DNA of 64,000 bases from Streptomyces platensis (GTDB lineage Bacteria; Actinomycetota; Actinomycetes; Streptomycetales; Streptomycetaceae): assembly GCF_008704855.1 (NCBI RefSeq), contig NZ_CP023691.1:5828001-5892000 (forward strand), written 5' to 3'. The notes beneath the pieces are model-generated. The model had not been told where the DNA came from and searched no databases. It saw nothing but the letters and a program-made list of their open reading frames with translations. The translations under genes and the position numbers were made by a program. This document shows, piece after piece, positions 34,644 through 42,182 of this stretch (positions within the stretch are counted from its first letter, which is position 1; every line of letters starts with the position of its first letter).

Positions 34644-36245
34644 ATGGCTGTCATGCCGCTGTTTTTGCTGGTCGCGGGGAGCGCGGCGGTGGCCGGGCTG
34701 GCGCGCCGTACGCCGGTCCCCGCGCCGCTGCTCCTGGTCGCCGCGGGGCTCGCGGCCTCCTACATCCCCGGCATCCCCGACTACACCCTCGATCCGCACA
34801 TCGTGCTGCCGCTGCTGCTGCCCCCGCTGCTGCACACCGCGGCGCTGGACAGCTCGTATCTGGGGTTGCGGGCCAATCTGCGGCCGGTGGCGCTGCTGTC
34901 GGTGGGCTATGTGCTGTTCGCGACGTTCGTGGTCGGCTATGCGGCCTATCTCGTCATCCCGGGGCTGCCGCTGACCGCGGCGCTCGTCCTGGGGGCCGTC
35001 GTCGCCCCGCCGGACGCCGTCGCGGCCACCGCCATCGCCCGCAAGCTCGGGCTGCCGCACCGGATCACCACGATCCTTCAGGGCGAATCGCTGTTCAACG
35101 ACGCCACGGCGATCACCGCGTACAAGGTCCTGGTGGCCGTGGCCCTCGGGGCGGGCGCCTCCTGGGGCGACGGAATCAAACAGTTCGCCATCGCCTCCGT
35201 GGGCGGCATCGGCGTCGGCCTCCTCCTGATGGTGCCGCTGCACTGGCTGCGCGTCCGGCTGCGGGAGTCGGCGCTGCTGGAGAACACCCTCTCGCTGCTC
35301 ATCCCGTTCGTCGCCTACGCGGCCGCCGAGCAGCTGCATGCCTCCGGGGTGCTCGCCGTCGTCGTGGTCGGCCTCTATCTGGGGCACCGCTCCTGGCAGG
35401 TCGACTTCGAGACCCGGCTCCAGGAGGACGCCGTCTGGAAGATGGTCTCCTTCATCCTGGAGTCCGCGGTCTTCGCGCTGATCGGGCTCCAGCTGCCGGT
35501 CGTGGTGCGCGGACTGGGGGAGTTCAGCGGGGCGCAGGCCCTCGGCTACGCGGCCGTGCTGTTCGCCGTCGTGGTCCTGTCGCGGTTCGTGTGGGTCTTT
35601 CCCGGGACGTATCTGCCGCGCCTCCTGTCCGCCCGGATCCGTGCCCGCGAGCCGGACACGAACTGGACCGCGCCGGTCATCGTCGGCTGGGCCGGGATGC
35701 GCGGGGTGGTGTCGCTGGCCATCGCGTTCTCCATCCCGGCCGCCGTGCCCGGCGGGGCGGCCTTCCCGGCGCGCAACCTCGTGCTCTTCCTGACCTTCAC
35801 CACCGTCATCGCCACCCTCGTCATCCAGGGGCTGACGCTGCCGCCGCTGATCCGTGCGCTGAAACTGCCCGGCCCGGACGCCCAGGCCGAGACGCTCGCC
35901 GAGGCACAGGCCCAGAACGAGGCCTCGCGGGCCGCCGAGGAGTGCCTGGAGGAGCGCCTTCAGGACCCGCGCAACGCCCTGCCGGGGCCCCTCGCCGACC
36001 GGCTGCGCAATGTCCTGGAGCGCCGCCGCAACTCCGTGTGGGAGCGGCTCGGCGCGGCCAACGAGGTCACCGGGGAGTCCGCCGACGAGACCTACCGGCG
36101 GCTGGCCCGGGACATGATCGAGGCCGAACGCCGGGTGTTCGTCCGGCTGCGGGACGACGGACGGATCGACGACGAGATGCTGCGGACGCTGCTGCGCAGA
36201 CTGGACCTGGAGGAGGCCACGGCGTACCGGGAGGGGGCTTCCTAG
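34644..36245 (+). CDS. Na+/H+ antiporter, CPA1 family
   Basis: 533 aa. About 12 membrane segments over residues 1-415 with the CPA1 hallmarks GAVVAPPDAVAATA, GESLFNDATAITAY, and GWAGMRGVVSLAIAF. The cytoplasmic tail of about 120 residues is charged and coiled-coil-prone (AETLAEAQAQNEASRAAEE). It exchanges Na+ (or K+) for protons. Convergent with the chimeric PLP gene 33 bp away. Confidence 0.92.
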   Translation: MAVMPLFLLVAGSAAVAGLARRTPVPAPLLLVAAGLAASYIPGIPDYTLDPHIVLPLLLPPLLHTAALDSSYLGLRANLRPVALLSVGYVLFATFVVGYAAYLVIPGLPLTAALVLGAVVAPPDAVAATAIARKLGLPHRITTILQGESLFNDATAITAYKVLVAVALGAGASWGDGIKQFAIASVGGIGVGLLLMVPLHWLRVRLRESALLENTLSLLIPFVAYAAAEQLHASGVLAVVVVGLYLGHRSWQVDFETRLQEDAVWKMVSFILESAVFALIGLQLPVVVRGLGEFSGAQALGYAAVLFAVVVLSRFVWVFPGTYLPRLLSARIRAREPDTNWTAPVIVGWAGMRGVVSLAIAFSIPAAVPGGAAFPARNLVLFLTFTTVIATLVIQGLTLPPLIRALKLPGPDAQAETLAEAQAQNEASRAAEECLEERLQDPRNALPGPLADRLRNVLERRRNSVWERLGAANEVTGESADETYRRLARDMIEAERRVFVRLRDDGRIDDEMLRTLLRRLDLEEATAYREGAS

Positions 36246-36278
36246 GGTGGGTCGTCGAGGGATCGGGCCGGGGCCGGT

Positions 36279-37232
36279 TCAGGGGGTGCCGGTGATCACG
36301 GCGGCCACGGTGCTGCCGGGGGCGAAGGCGCCCTCCTCGGCCAGGGTCGTCAGCCCGTAGAGCAGCTTGGCGACGTAGATCCGCTCCACCGGCAGGCCGT
36401 GCCGGTCCTCGAAGGCCGTCGCGAAGGCGTCGAGTTCCGGGGTGCGGCGGGCGTATCCGCCGCAGTGGAAGCGCTCCTCCAGCCGCCAGTCGCCGCGCGG
36501 TCCGCCGAACGCCGCGCGCTGGAGTTCCTCGACCGTCTCCTGGAGGAAGTGCGGCCGGCCGCCCTTCAACACGGGGAAGCCCAGGGCGCGCTGCCCCGGC
36601 CCCAGGCCCGCGGCGAGTCCGGCGAGGGTGCCGCCCGTGCCGCAGGCCACCGCGACCGTGTCCGCGGTCCCGCGCAGTTCGCGGCCGAGCTCCGTACAGC
36701 CCTGTGCGGCAAGGGCGTTGCTGCCGCCCTCCGGTATGAGCCGGAACGCGCCGAAGCGTTCGTGCAGCTCGGCGAGCACCTCCGGATCGGCTCTCCGGCG
36801 GTAGCGGGCCCGGTCGATGAAGTGCAGCCGCATCCCGTCGGCGGCGCAGCGGGCCAGCGACGGATTGCGCGGTGCGTCGGCCAGCTCGTCGCCGCGGACC
36901 ACGCCGATGGTGGCGAACCCGAGCAGCCGGCCGGCCGCTGCGGTGGCCCGCAGATGGTTGGAGTACGCACCGCCGAAGGTCAGCAGCGCCCGCTCACCCG
37001 CCGCGGCCGCGGCCCGCAGATTCGGCGCCAGCTTGCGCCACTTGTTGCCCGGAGGGTACAGCTCCACTGGTCCAAGCGCAGCCGTATCCCAAGGCAACGT
37101 GGTGTGAATGAGGTCATCCCGCTTCAGCAGCAGGCGCACGCCCCGGCGGGCGAACCGCTCATCCTCGATCTCCTGGAGGGGGGAGGGAGGACGGGGCCGG
37201 AGGGCAGTGGCGAGGTCTACGGGGTGCTTCAC
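36279..37232 (-). CDS. chimeric PLP-dependent ACC deaminase / D-cysteine desulfhydrase family protein
   Basis: 317 aa. Fold type II PLP enzyme: GNKWRKL (PLP-binding Lys64), GGAYSNHLRATAAAG and the phosphate loop CGTGGTLAG. The gene is a fusion made by integration. Residues from G62 on are host-encoded; residues 1-61, including RGVRLLLKRDDLIH and the GTG start, come from the element. At the junction TTLPWDTAALGPVELYPP replaces the expected PELP, a net gain of 14 residues just before the catalytic Lys. Activity of the fusion is uncertain. It lies 39 bp downstream of the element's regulator gene and is probably now transcribed with it. Confidence 0.9.
   Translation of the reverse strand: MKHPVDLATALRPRPPSPLQEIEDERFARRGVRLLLKRDDLIHTTLPWDTAALGPVELYPPGNKWRKLAPNLRAAAAAGERALLTFGGAYSNHLRATAAAGRLLGFATIGVVRGDELADAPRNPSLARCAADGMRLHFIDRARYRRRADPEVLAELHERFGAFRLIPEGGSNALAAQGCTELGRELRGTADTVAVACGTGGTLAGLAAGLGPGQRALGFPVLKGGRPHFLQETVEELQRAAFGGPRGDWRLEERFHCGGYARRTPELDAFATAFEDRHGLPVERIYVAKLLYGLTTLAEEGAFAPGSTVAAVITGTP
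37041..37066. other. left attachment junction
   Basis: Host sequence encoding GNKW (complement) meets element sequence; crossover within GGA at 37051-37053. Confidence 0.8.
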
Positions 37233-37271
37233 CCGTCCATTGTGGCCGCTGTTCCCGCGAAGCTCCCTGGC

Positions 37272-38024
37272 TCAGCCCACCGGTACCGCACGGCTCCACA
37301 GCTCCTCGGAGTGCTCCGCGAACCGGTCGAACATGCCCCCGCCCCCCTGGCGGCGCAGATGCAGTAGTGGTGAATCGTGGCCCACGAGCCGTGCCAGGTG
37401 CGGGGTCACCAGCGCGTCGCTGTCGAACCGGAACACCGACAGTGAGACGTGGTTCACCGCGTCCTCAGCGCTGCTGTATCGCGTCTCCAGCCCGGGAAGG
37501 TCGCCCAGTCGGCCCAAGTGTTCGAGAGTGATCCGAATCCGGGTGGACACGCTGAGGGCGACATCTTCGATCGCTTCTCGCTGCGTGGTGACCTCTCCGG
37601 CAGGATCACCGAGAAGAATCCTGACCCGACAGCCGGACTCAGCCTTCCGGCGTATGGTCTCGGCGAACCGAGGCACCTGGCTCCAGAAGAAGTAGTTCGT
37701 GTATCCGGCGAGGAACAGTTCCTCGTTGCTGTTCTCGACAAGCTCAGACCACACGGTGGAGGGGCAGGCGGACCGGTACGGATACGAGTGGACCAGCTCA
37801 CGGTCGTTGCCGGTCTTGATGCGGTCCTTCACTGCTCGGGGCCACAACATCTCTTCATCAACTCCCAACGCTCGGCAGGCGTCCTCACGATTGGTTGCGT
37901 GCGGCACCAGTCCGGCGTCAGCCAACCACCGCTCTACGGTCTTGCTGGTCACCCCTACCCGGGCCGCTAGCTTCCGGGGCGAGAGGCCAGCATCCGCCAT
38001 AGCTGATCGTAAGGCTGCGTTCAA
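37272..38024 (-). CDS. XRE-type HTH protein with DUF5919 (PLD-like) domain
   Basis: 250 aa. TTG start at 38024 with GGGGGAAG just upstream. Residues 1-60 form an HTH (LSPRKLAARVGVTSKTVERW). The rest resembles DUF5919: NEELFLAGYTNYFFWSQVP, CRVRILLGDP, and the C-terminal HVSLSVFRFDSDALVTPH and HDSPLLHLRR. Likely the element's regulator; the C-terminal domain may bind a ligand or act on a phosphodiester. Divergent from the two small genes, with a palindrome between. Upstream of the chimeric PLP gene in the same direction. Its last ~17 codons are homologous to a host remnant at 41037-41091. Confidence 0.82.
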   Translation of the reverse strand: MNAALRSAMADAGLSPRKLAARVGVTSKTVERWLADAGLVPHATNREDACRALGVDEEMLWPRAVKDRIKTGNDRELVHSYPYRSACPSTVWSELVENSNEELFLAGYTNYFFWSQVPRFAETIRRKAESGCRVRILLGDPAGEVTTQREAIEDVALSVSTRIRITLEHLGRLGDLPGLETRYSSAEDAVNHVSLSVFRFDSDALVTPHLARLVGHDSPLLHLRRQGGGGMFDRFAEHSEELWSRAVPVG

Positions 38025-38040
38025 GACTTCCCCCTAAGAC

Positions 38041-38079
38041 GTTTGGGCCGTTTCGACGGTACGCACGGAACCGCCCAAC
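38041..38079. promoter_or_regulatory. imperfect inverted repeat, candidate operator of the element
   Basis: GTTTGGGCCGTTTC and GGAACCGCCCAAC are inverted relatives on either side of ACGGTACGCAC-like centre. It sits between the divergent HTH gene and the small genes, where an autoregulatory operator is expected. Confidence 0.5.
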
Positions 38080-38131
38080 TGTCTCTGATACGGGGCGGAT
38101 ACGTCCGCAAGGGCGATCCACCATCGGGCAC

Positions 38132-38338
38132 ATGAAACGCCAGACAGCGATGCAAGGGCCCGTATACGTGATGGTGCCTGAGAGCCCTCCCGAACCCGCC
38201 GAAGGGTGTGATGTCTGCGACGCCCTGGTCAGGCAACGCAGGGAAGCTCAGGCGAGAGGAGACCGCTCCGCCGTATCCGACTGCAACGTTGAGCTGGCTG
38301 CCCACACCAAGCAGCGAAAGCCCAGGAGGCGGGAGTGA
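38132..38338 (+). CDS. small element protein, 68 aa, unknown
   Basis: ATG at 38132; product has a CDVCDALVRQRREA segment and a very basic C-terminus (KQRKPRRRE). The CxxC could bind metal. Overlaps the next gene (TGATG), so they are a two-gene unit divergent from the regulator. Similar tiny proteins are common in Streptomyces mobile elements and next to XRE genes; no function is known. Confidence 0.65.
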   Translation: MKRQTAMQGPVYVMVPESPPEPAEGCDVCDALVRQRREAQARGDRSAVSDCNVELAAHTKQRKPRRRE

Positions 38339-38559
38339 TGGACATGAAGACCTGGCGAGAGGGCCGCAAGAGCGCCGATGACGCCGTCGCAGCGATCCGG
38401 GAGGCTTTCTCCGCACTCGGCCTTTCAGAAGCCTTCGGCAGAGGTGTTCGGCCTGTGGTCACCCACTCCGGAAAGGCGTACGTCGATCTGGGCATGCTCC
38501 GTGCTGACCAGGTCGAGCAGGCAGCGAACGCGATCTGCGCGGCAGGCCGCCACCAATGA
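38338..38559 (+). CDS. small element protein, 73 aa, unknown
   Basis: ATG at 38338 overlapping the previous stop (a GTG three bases earlier is in frame). Alpha-helical, DDAVAAIREAFSALGLSE, then VRPVVTHSGKAYVDLGMLRA. No recognised domain. Translationally coupled to the 68-aa gene. Confidence 0.65.
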   Translation: MDMKTWREGRKSADDAVAAIREAFSALGLSEAFGRGVRPVVTHSGKAYVDLGMLRADQVEQAANAICAAGRHQ

Positions 38560-39129
38560 CCGTGCACGGTTGACTCTGACGCCTCGCCCGGCCGGTCGCC
38601 TTCGACGCCTCGCGTGCACCTCGTGCCCAGGCCACAGAGCGATTGGCCGGGGCGGGGCGCGCCCGTGGGTCGAGGCGAAGGTGAGACGGCCCGAGGCCGA
38701 TCGGTGTAACTCTTCTTCACTTGTTCAAGGGCGCGCCTGCGGCGCGCCGGGCGGCACGCTGCCGCACCGGCCGGGCGTGCGGCCTTCGGCCGGTCCCGTC
38801 CGGGCGGCAGCCGCCCTACGCGCTGGGCGGCCACGCGTGCGAAGAGCACCGCTCGAATCGGCCGAGTCGTCTTCGCTCTTCCAGCTAGCGCGCCTTCGTG
38901 GCCGAGGCCCCGTGGCTGGGGCGGACGGCACTGCGAGGCTTTAGGCAGCTCCCATGGGGCGAGCCTCCAAGAACAGGGGGCCAATCGGGCACCAACGCGG
39001 GCAGGGCAGGTGCCTGCCCGATTCGCCGCACGAGCGTATGGCCCCCTGTTCTCTCGCCCCATGGCAGCTACCGCCCAAAGCCTCGCAGCGCCGGCCGCGT
39101 GCTCACAGCGCGCCACCGGGCACCGCGCG
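38560..39129. other. 570-bp non-coding region of the element, rich in palindromes
   Basis: No credible gene on either strand. It contains GGCGCGCC-TGC-GGCGCGCC (near 38730), GGCC-TTCG-GGCC-type hairpins near 38790, distant GAAGAGC/GCTCTTC arms (near 38838 and 38875), and the long inverted duplication listed separately. A compact AT-rich stretch (TGTAACTCTTCTTCACTTG) lies at 38706-38724. Such structure suggests a replication or processing origin or a structured RNA. Confidence 0.6.
38931..39087. repeat. 157-bp inverted duplication
   Basis: Arms start CTGCGAGGCTT and end AAGCCTCGCAG and share further blocks in the same order: GGGGCGAG, AGAACAGGGGGCCA and ATCGGGCA, separated by small indels. 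At the tip is the 8-bp hairpin CGGGCAGG / CCTGCCCG. The arms look like one ~70-bp sequence copied in inverted orientation. It lies 43 bp past the integrase stop. Confidence 0.85.
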
Positions 39130-40767
39130 TCAAGCCGCCGACTGCCACGCGGCAGGCTGTGGATCAAACCAGACGGTGTTGTGGAGCCGCCCGTTGTCCA
39201 CCTTCAGAGGCTCTGGCTTCGAGCCGACCCAGTGGAAGCAGCAGCGCGCGTAAAGCGCCCAGATGCTGCTGCGCCTTCCTTGGCCCGGCGGGGGAAGCAG
39301 CGTCACGGAGTGGAGCACAACGCGGAGAAGCATCCTGGCGCGCACCAGGTCAGCCGCAATCCATGCCTTATGCAGTACGTCAGGATCGCGAAGAACTTCA
39401 GGGTCCAACGATGCGGCGATTTCCGCTAGCTCAGCGCTCATTGGCTCTAGCTGGTCCTCAATGGCGGCTCGAAGCTGCTCATACCGGTTCTTCCCCTTGA
39501 CCCCCTTGAACCGACCTTGCACGTAGTAGGCATCATCCAGAGAGTCCAGCCGCGCTTGGGCCTCCTCGACCGTCAGCGCCAATTCAGCGCGTCGTGCGCT
39601 TTCCTCGGGCTTGTCGTACTCCAGCCACCGGGGAGCGAGGGATCGGAAGGCTTCGTGGTCATCCGGGAGATGCGAGACGCGCGAAATGAATGCCGCACTC
39701 AACACGGCGTCGGCATCCTTGACGAGCACGCTCATTCCTTGGCATGCCGCCTTTCCCATGTTCACGCGCCGATAGCACCGGTATTGCGGACCGCCTTTCG
39801 TCATGTTGCCGCCGCACCGGCCGCATTTCAGCAGACCGGAGAGGAGTGACTGCGCCGCAGGCTTGCCGCGTCGTCCCGCTGCCAGCGATTCGGACGTGCG
39901 CGACCGCAGGGCGGCCAGAATGCGCACCCGCTCGCCCACAGTGATGACGCCCTTGCCCACGCAGACGGGCTCACCATTCGCCCCGATCATGGGCTCATCC
40001 GTCGCCCGCCAGCGCTCGCGACCGGCAGCGTCCGTGTAGCGCTCATGTACAGGCATCAGCCCGGCCCACGCCGGAGAGTGTGCGAGTTGCGTGATCGTGG
40101 ACGACCGCCATTTGCTACCCCGTCGAGTCCTCACGCCGTCCGCATTGAGGGTTCCAGCGATGACACCCGCTGCCTGATTTCCGAGGAGTGCATCAGCGAT
40201 TCGACGCGCTGTCCCGTACTCCTTCGGATGCTCTTCCGTTGCCTTCTTTCCTTTCCGCACCCGCAAGCCGAAGGGCGGTTGCCCGCCCGGCCACTCGCCC
40301 GTGATCTTCTTCGCTGCCTTCGTACGACGCGTGCGCATTGAGGTGTTGTAAGACTCGGAGCGTGCTTGCTCGGCCAGCCAGGCGAAAAGCCCCCGATGCT
40401 GCGGAATGCTGCTGTCGAGCCCATCCATATGGGCGAGCAGCCGGGCGCCCTTCACCTCGAACTGGTCGAGTACCTGCCCGACCTGACCCATGCCTTTTCG
40501 GCTCAGGCGATCGAGTTTCCAGACGAGTAGGTGACGTACTTCTCCAGCGAGCACGGCGGAAATCGCCGCGTCGAATTCCTCTCGGATTACCCCCGCTTTG
40601 AATGCTGACAGTTCCTCTTTCCAGACCTTGCGAACGGTCAGCCCCTCGCGCTCGGCGCGCTGCCGAAGGTCACTTTCGTGGGCCTTGAGGGTCGTCTTGT
40701 CGTCCTGCAAGGTGCTGCGCCGGAGGAACAGATCGCACAGCTTGGCAGGGTCCATTGCCTTGCCCAT
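39130..40767 (-). CDS. large serine recombinase (integrase)
   Basis: 545 aa from the ATG at 40767 (AAGGAAGG upstream). N-terminal resolvase domain with the catalytic Ser18 in LFLRRSTLQDD, then LVWKLDRLSRKGMGQVG and the usual Arg residues; recombinase domain (GEWPGGQPPFGLRVRKG, GVRTRRGSKWRSSTITQLAH); zinc ribbon (LLKCGRCGGNMTKGG with two later Cys) and a coiled-coil region (ALTVEEAQARLDSLDDAYY). The gene lies at the right end, reading inward, next to its attachment site, as in other serine-integrase elements. It appears intact. No excisionase (RDF) is obvious; one of the small proteins could serve. Confidence 0.93.
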   Translation of the reverse strand: MGKAMDPAKLCDLFLRRSTLQDDKTTLKAHESDLRQRAEREGLTVRKVWKEELSAFKAGVIREEFDAAISAVLAGEVRHLLVWKLDRLSRKGMGQVGQVLDQFEVKGARLLAHMDGLDSSIPQHRGLFAWLAEQARSESYNTSMRTRRTKAAKKITGEWPGGQPPFGLRVRKGKKATEEHPKEYGTARRIADALLGNQAAGVIAGTLNADGVRTRRGSKWRSSTITQLAHSPAWAGLMPVHERYTDAAGRERWRATDEPMIGANGEPVCVGKGVITVGERVRILAALRSRTSESLAAGRRGKPAAQSLLSGLLKCGRCGGNMTKGGPQYRCYRRVNMGKAACQGMSVLVKDADAVLSAAFISRVSHLPDDHEAFRSLAPRWLEYDKPEESARRAELALTVEEAQARLDSLDDAYYVQGRFKGVKGKNRYEQLRAAIEDQLEPMSAELAEIAASLDPEVLRDPDVLHKAWIAADLVRARMLLRVVLHSVTLLPPPGQGRRSSIWALYARCCFHWVGSKPEPLKVDNGRLHNTVWFDPQPAAWQSAA

Positions 40768-40807
40768 GAGTTCACCTTCCTTGAAGGTGTCACGGGCTGT
40801 CCACGGG

Positions 40808-41014
40808 TTAAGTGACCAGGCCAGGCCCGCTAACACCAGTCGGCTTACTCCTGGGAAGTTCCGGGTGGATCAGATCGTCCCGCTTGAGCAGCAGCCGCAC
40901 CCCGCGGCGGGCGAACGGTGCGTCCTCGATCTCCTGGACGGGGGAGGGCAGGCGCGGGCGCAGGGCGCGCGGGTCCGGCATCGGGCCGGGGTCGGTGCTG
41001 GTCACGCGGTCCAT
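40808..41014 (-). pseudogene. displaced 5' end of the host PLP enzyme gene
   Basis: Encodes PSPVQEIEDAPFARRGVRL...DDLIHPELP, the N-terminus of the same enzyme family as the chimeric gene, then switches at the right junction into element sequence (RSKPTGVSGPGLVT) and stops. It keeps its own ATG/GTG start, so a useless 68-residue peptide may be made. It is the host half removed by integration. Confidence 0.88.
40842..40868. other. right attachment junction
   Basis: Element sequence meets host sequence encoding HPEL (complement); crossover within GGA at 40854-40856. The reconstructed host site contains the perfect palindrome CCCGGAA-G-TTCCGGG. The reconstructed element site has ACCAGT and ACTGGT arms placed symmetrically 28 bp apart around the GG of the core. 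Confidence 0.8.
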
Positions 41015-41036
41015 TGTCCCCGGTGCCGGGGGCCGG

Positions 41037-41091
41037 CCCCCGGGTAGGGCGCGGCCCCACAGCTCCTCGGAGTGCGCCGCGAACCGGTCCG
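41037..41091 (-). pseudogene. remnant of a second XRE/DUF5919 gene 3' end
   Basis: Complement encodes ADRFAAHSEELWGRALPGG, aligning with the end of the element's regulator (FDRFAEHSEELWSRAVPVG) both in protein and in DNA (long near-identical run). It stands directly before the displaced PLP gene start, in the same arrangement as in the element, but the rest of the gene is gone. Confidence 0.7.
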
Positions 41092-41106
41092 CCCCGGCAG
41101 GCGCCC

Positions 41107-41340
41107 CTAGTCGTGCAGGAAGGCGTCGCCGTGGGCGTTGACGTGGGCCTCCAGGGTGTTGAGGGCGTCCTGGGTCGCCTCGGGGGAACCGCTGCCCCGC
41201 CGTTCGGCGAAGTACGCGGCGCCCAGCTTTCTCAGGAGTTCGGTGCCGGCGCGGTTCTGCTGTACCTCGTCGACCTTCTGCTTGCCCTGTGCAAGCCCCT
41301 TTTGGGCCTGCTCCTTGGCGCGGTCGAGAAACCCTGACAT
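41107..41340 (-). CDS. conserved small protein, 77 aa
   Basis: MSGFLDRAKEQAQKGLAQGK start; helical and highly charged, with AAYFAERRGSGS in the middle and HVNAHGDAFLHD at the end. Resembles small conserved Streptomyces proteins of the AtpZ/CsbD-like size class but no family can be named. Separate transcription unit upstream of the displaced PLP fragment; the host half-gene probably used to follow it. Confidence 0.75.
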   Translation of the reverse strand: MSGFLDRAKEQAQKGLAQGKQKVDEVQQNRAGTELLRKLGAAYFAERRGSGSPEATQDALNTLEAHVNAHGDAFLHD

Positions 41341-41437
41341 GTGCCACCTCCGTGCAGTCCGTGTCGTAAGGGATCAACGGCGCGGACGGCCGTGGGGTTC
41401 CCGTGCCAGGCTGGGGCATGTGGGCGAAACGCGCGAC

Positions 41438-42172
41438 ATGAAGGGGCCATCCGGTGTATCCGGCGGCTACCAGGAGCGCGCCTCCCGGGTGGCCGGTGCG
41501 GTGCTGTGGAGCCGCGCCGTGCAGCCGTCCGCCCGGCCGGTGCTGCCCGACGGGTGTACGGATCTGATCTGGAGCGCGGGCCGGCTGCTGGTGGCGGGTC
41601 CGGACACCGGGCCGCAGTCCGTGGGCGGGGTGTCGCCCGGTACGCGCTTCGTCGGGCTGCGCTTCGCGCCCGGCCAGGGGCCCGCCGTCTTCGGTGTACC
41701 GGCCCGGGAACTGCGCGACCGGCGGGTGCCGTTGGCGGACCTGTGGCCCGCCGGGAAGGTACGGGAGCTGACCGAGCGGCTGGCGGCCGCGGGGGAGCCG
41801 GGCGGTACGGCCGGTATCGGCCGCCTGTTGGAGAAGGCCGCCGCGGCCCGCCTCCGGGAAGGCGCCGGGGACGACGGCCGGACCGCCGCCGTCGCCGCGG
41901 AGCTCGCCCGCGGCCGCCCCGTCGCCGAGGTCGCCCGCGCCGTCGCGCTCAGCGAACGCCAGCTGCACCGGCTCAGCCTGGACGCGTTCGGCTACGGCCC
42001 CAAGACCCTCACCCGGGTGCTCCGGCTCGTGCGCGCGCTCGACCTGGCGCGCTCCGGGATGCCCTACGCACAGGTTGCCGCGCGCGCCGGATACGCGGAC
42101 CAGGCGCACCTCGCGCGTGAGGTGAAGTCGCTGGCGGGGGCCCCGATGGGGGTGCTGCTCGCCCCGGGTTAG
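41438..42172 (+). CDS. AraC-family regulator
   Basis: 244 aa from the ATG (a GTG at 41420 is an alternative). N-terminal DUF6597-like domain (VLPDGCTDLIWSAGRLLVAG, GLRFAPGQGPAVFGVPA) and C-terminal AraC HTH (LAEVARAVALSERQLHR-like, FGYGPKTLTRVLRLVRAL, VAARAGYADQAHLAREVKSL). Likely effector unknown. It ends 10 bp before the glutaminase start, so the two may be co-transcribed. Confidence 0.88.
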   Translation: MKGPSGVSGGYQERASRVAGAVLWSRAVQPSARPVLPDGCTDLIWSAGRLLVAGPDTGPQSVGGVSPGTRFVGLRFAPGQGPAVFGVPARELRDRRVPLADLWPAGKVRELTERLAAAGEPGGTAGIGRLLEKAAAARLREGAGDDGRTAAVAAELARGRPVAEVARAVALSERQLHRLSLDAFGYGPKTLTRVLRLVRALDLARSGMPYAQVAARAGYADQAHLAREVKSLAGAPMGVLLAPG

Positions 42173-42182
42173 CGTGTCCGTC

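Larger units (their letters stand above)
37054..40856. mobile_element. 3.8-kb serine-integrase element inserted in the PLP enzyme gene
   Basis: The boundaries are set by the split gene. Plus-strand left junction reads TTGCCC-GGA-GGGTACAG (37045-37061) and right junction CTCCTG-GGA-AGTTCCGGG (40848-40865). Joining the outer halves gives TTGCCCGGAAGTTCCGGG, whose complement encodes HPELPGN in frame with the rest of the enzyme. Only GGA is shared by both junctions, as expected for a serine integrase core. The element holds a partial 5' copy of the target gene, an XRE/DUF5919 gene, two tiny genes, a large inverted duplication and the integrase. No replication, transfer or structural genes are seen. 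Confidence 0.85.

Noticed and set aside
36279..37232. chimeric PLP gene as an intact, unmodified host gene
   Set aside because: The displaced HPELP-encoding 5' fragment at 40808-41014 and the extra junction residues show that its 5' end has been replaced.
39130..39170. integrase terminator as the full explanation of the nearby inverted duplication
   Set aside because: The 157-bp duplication has indels and internal blocks not needed for termination and is much longer than other terminators in the window.
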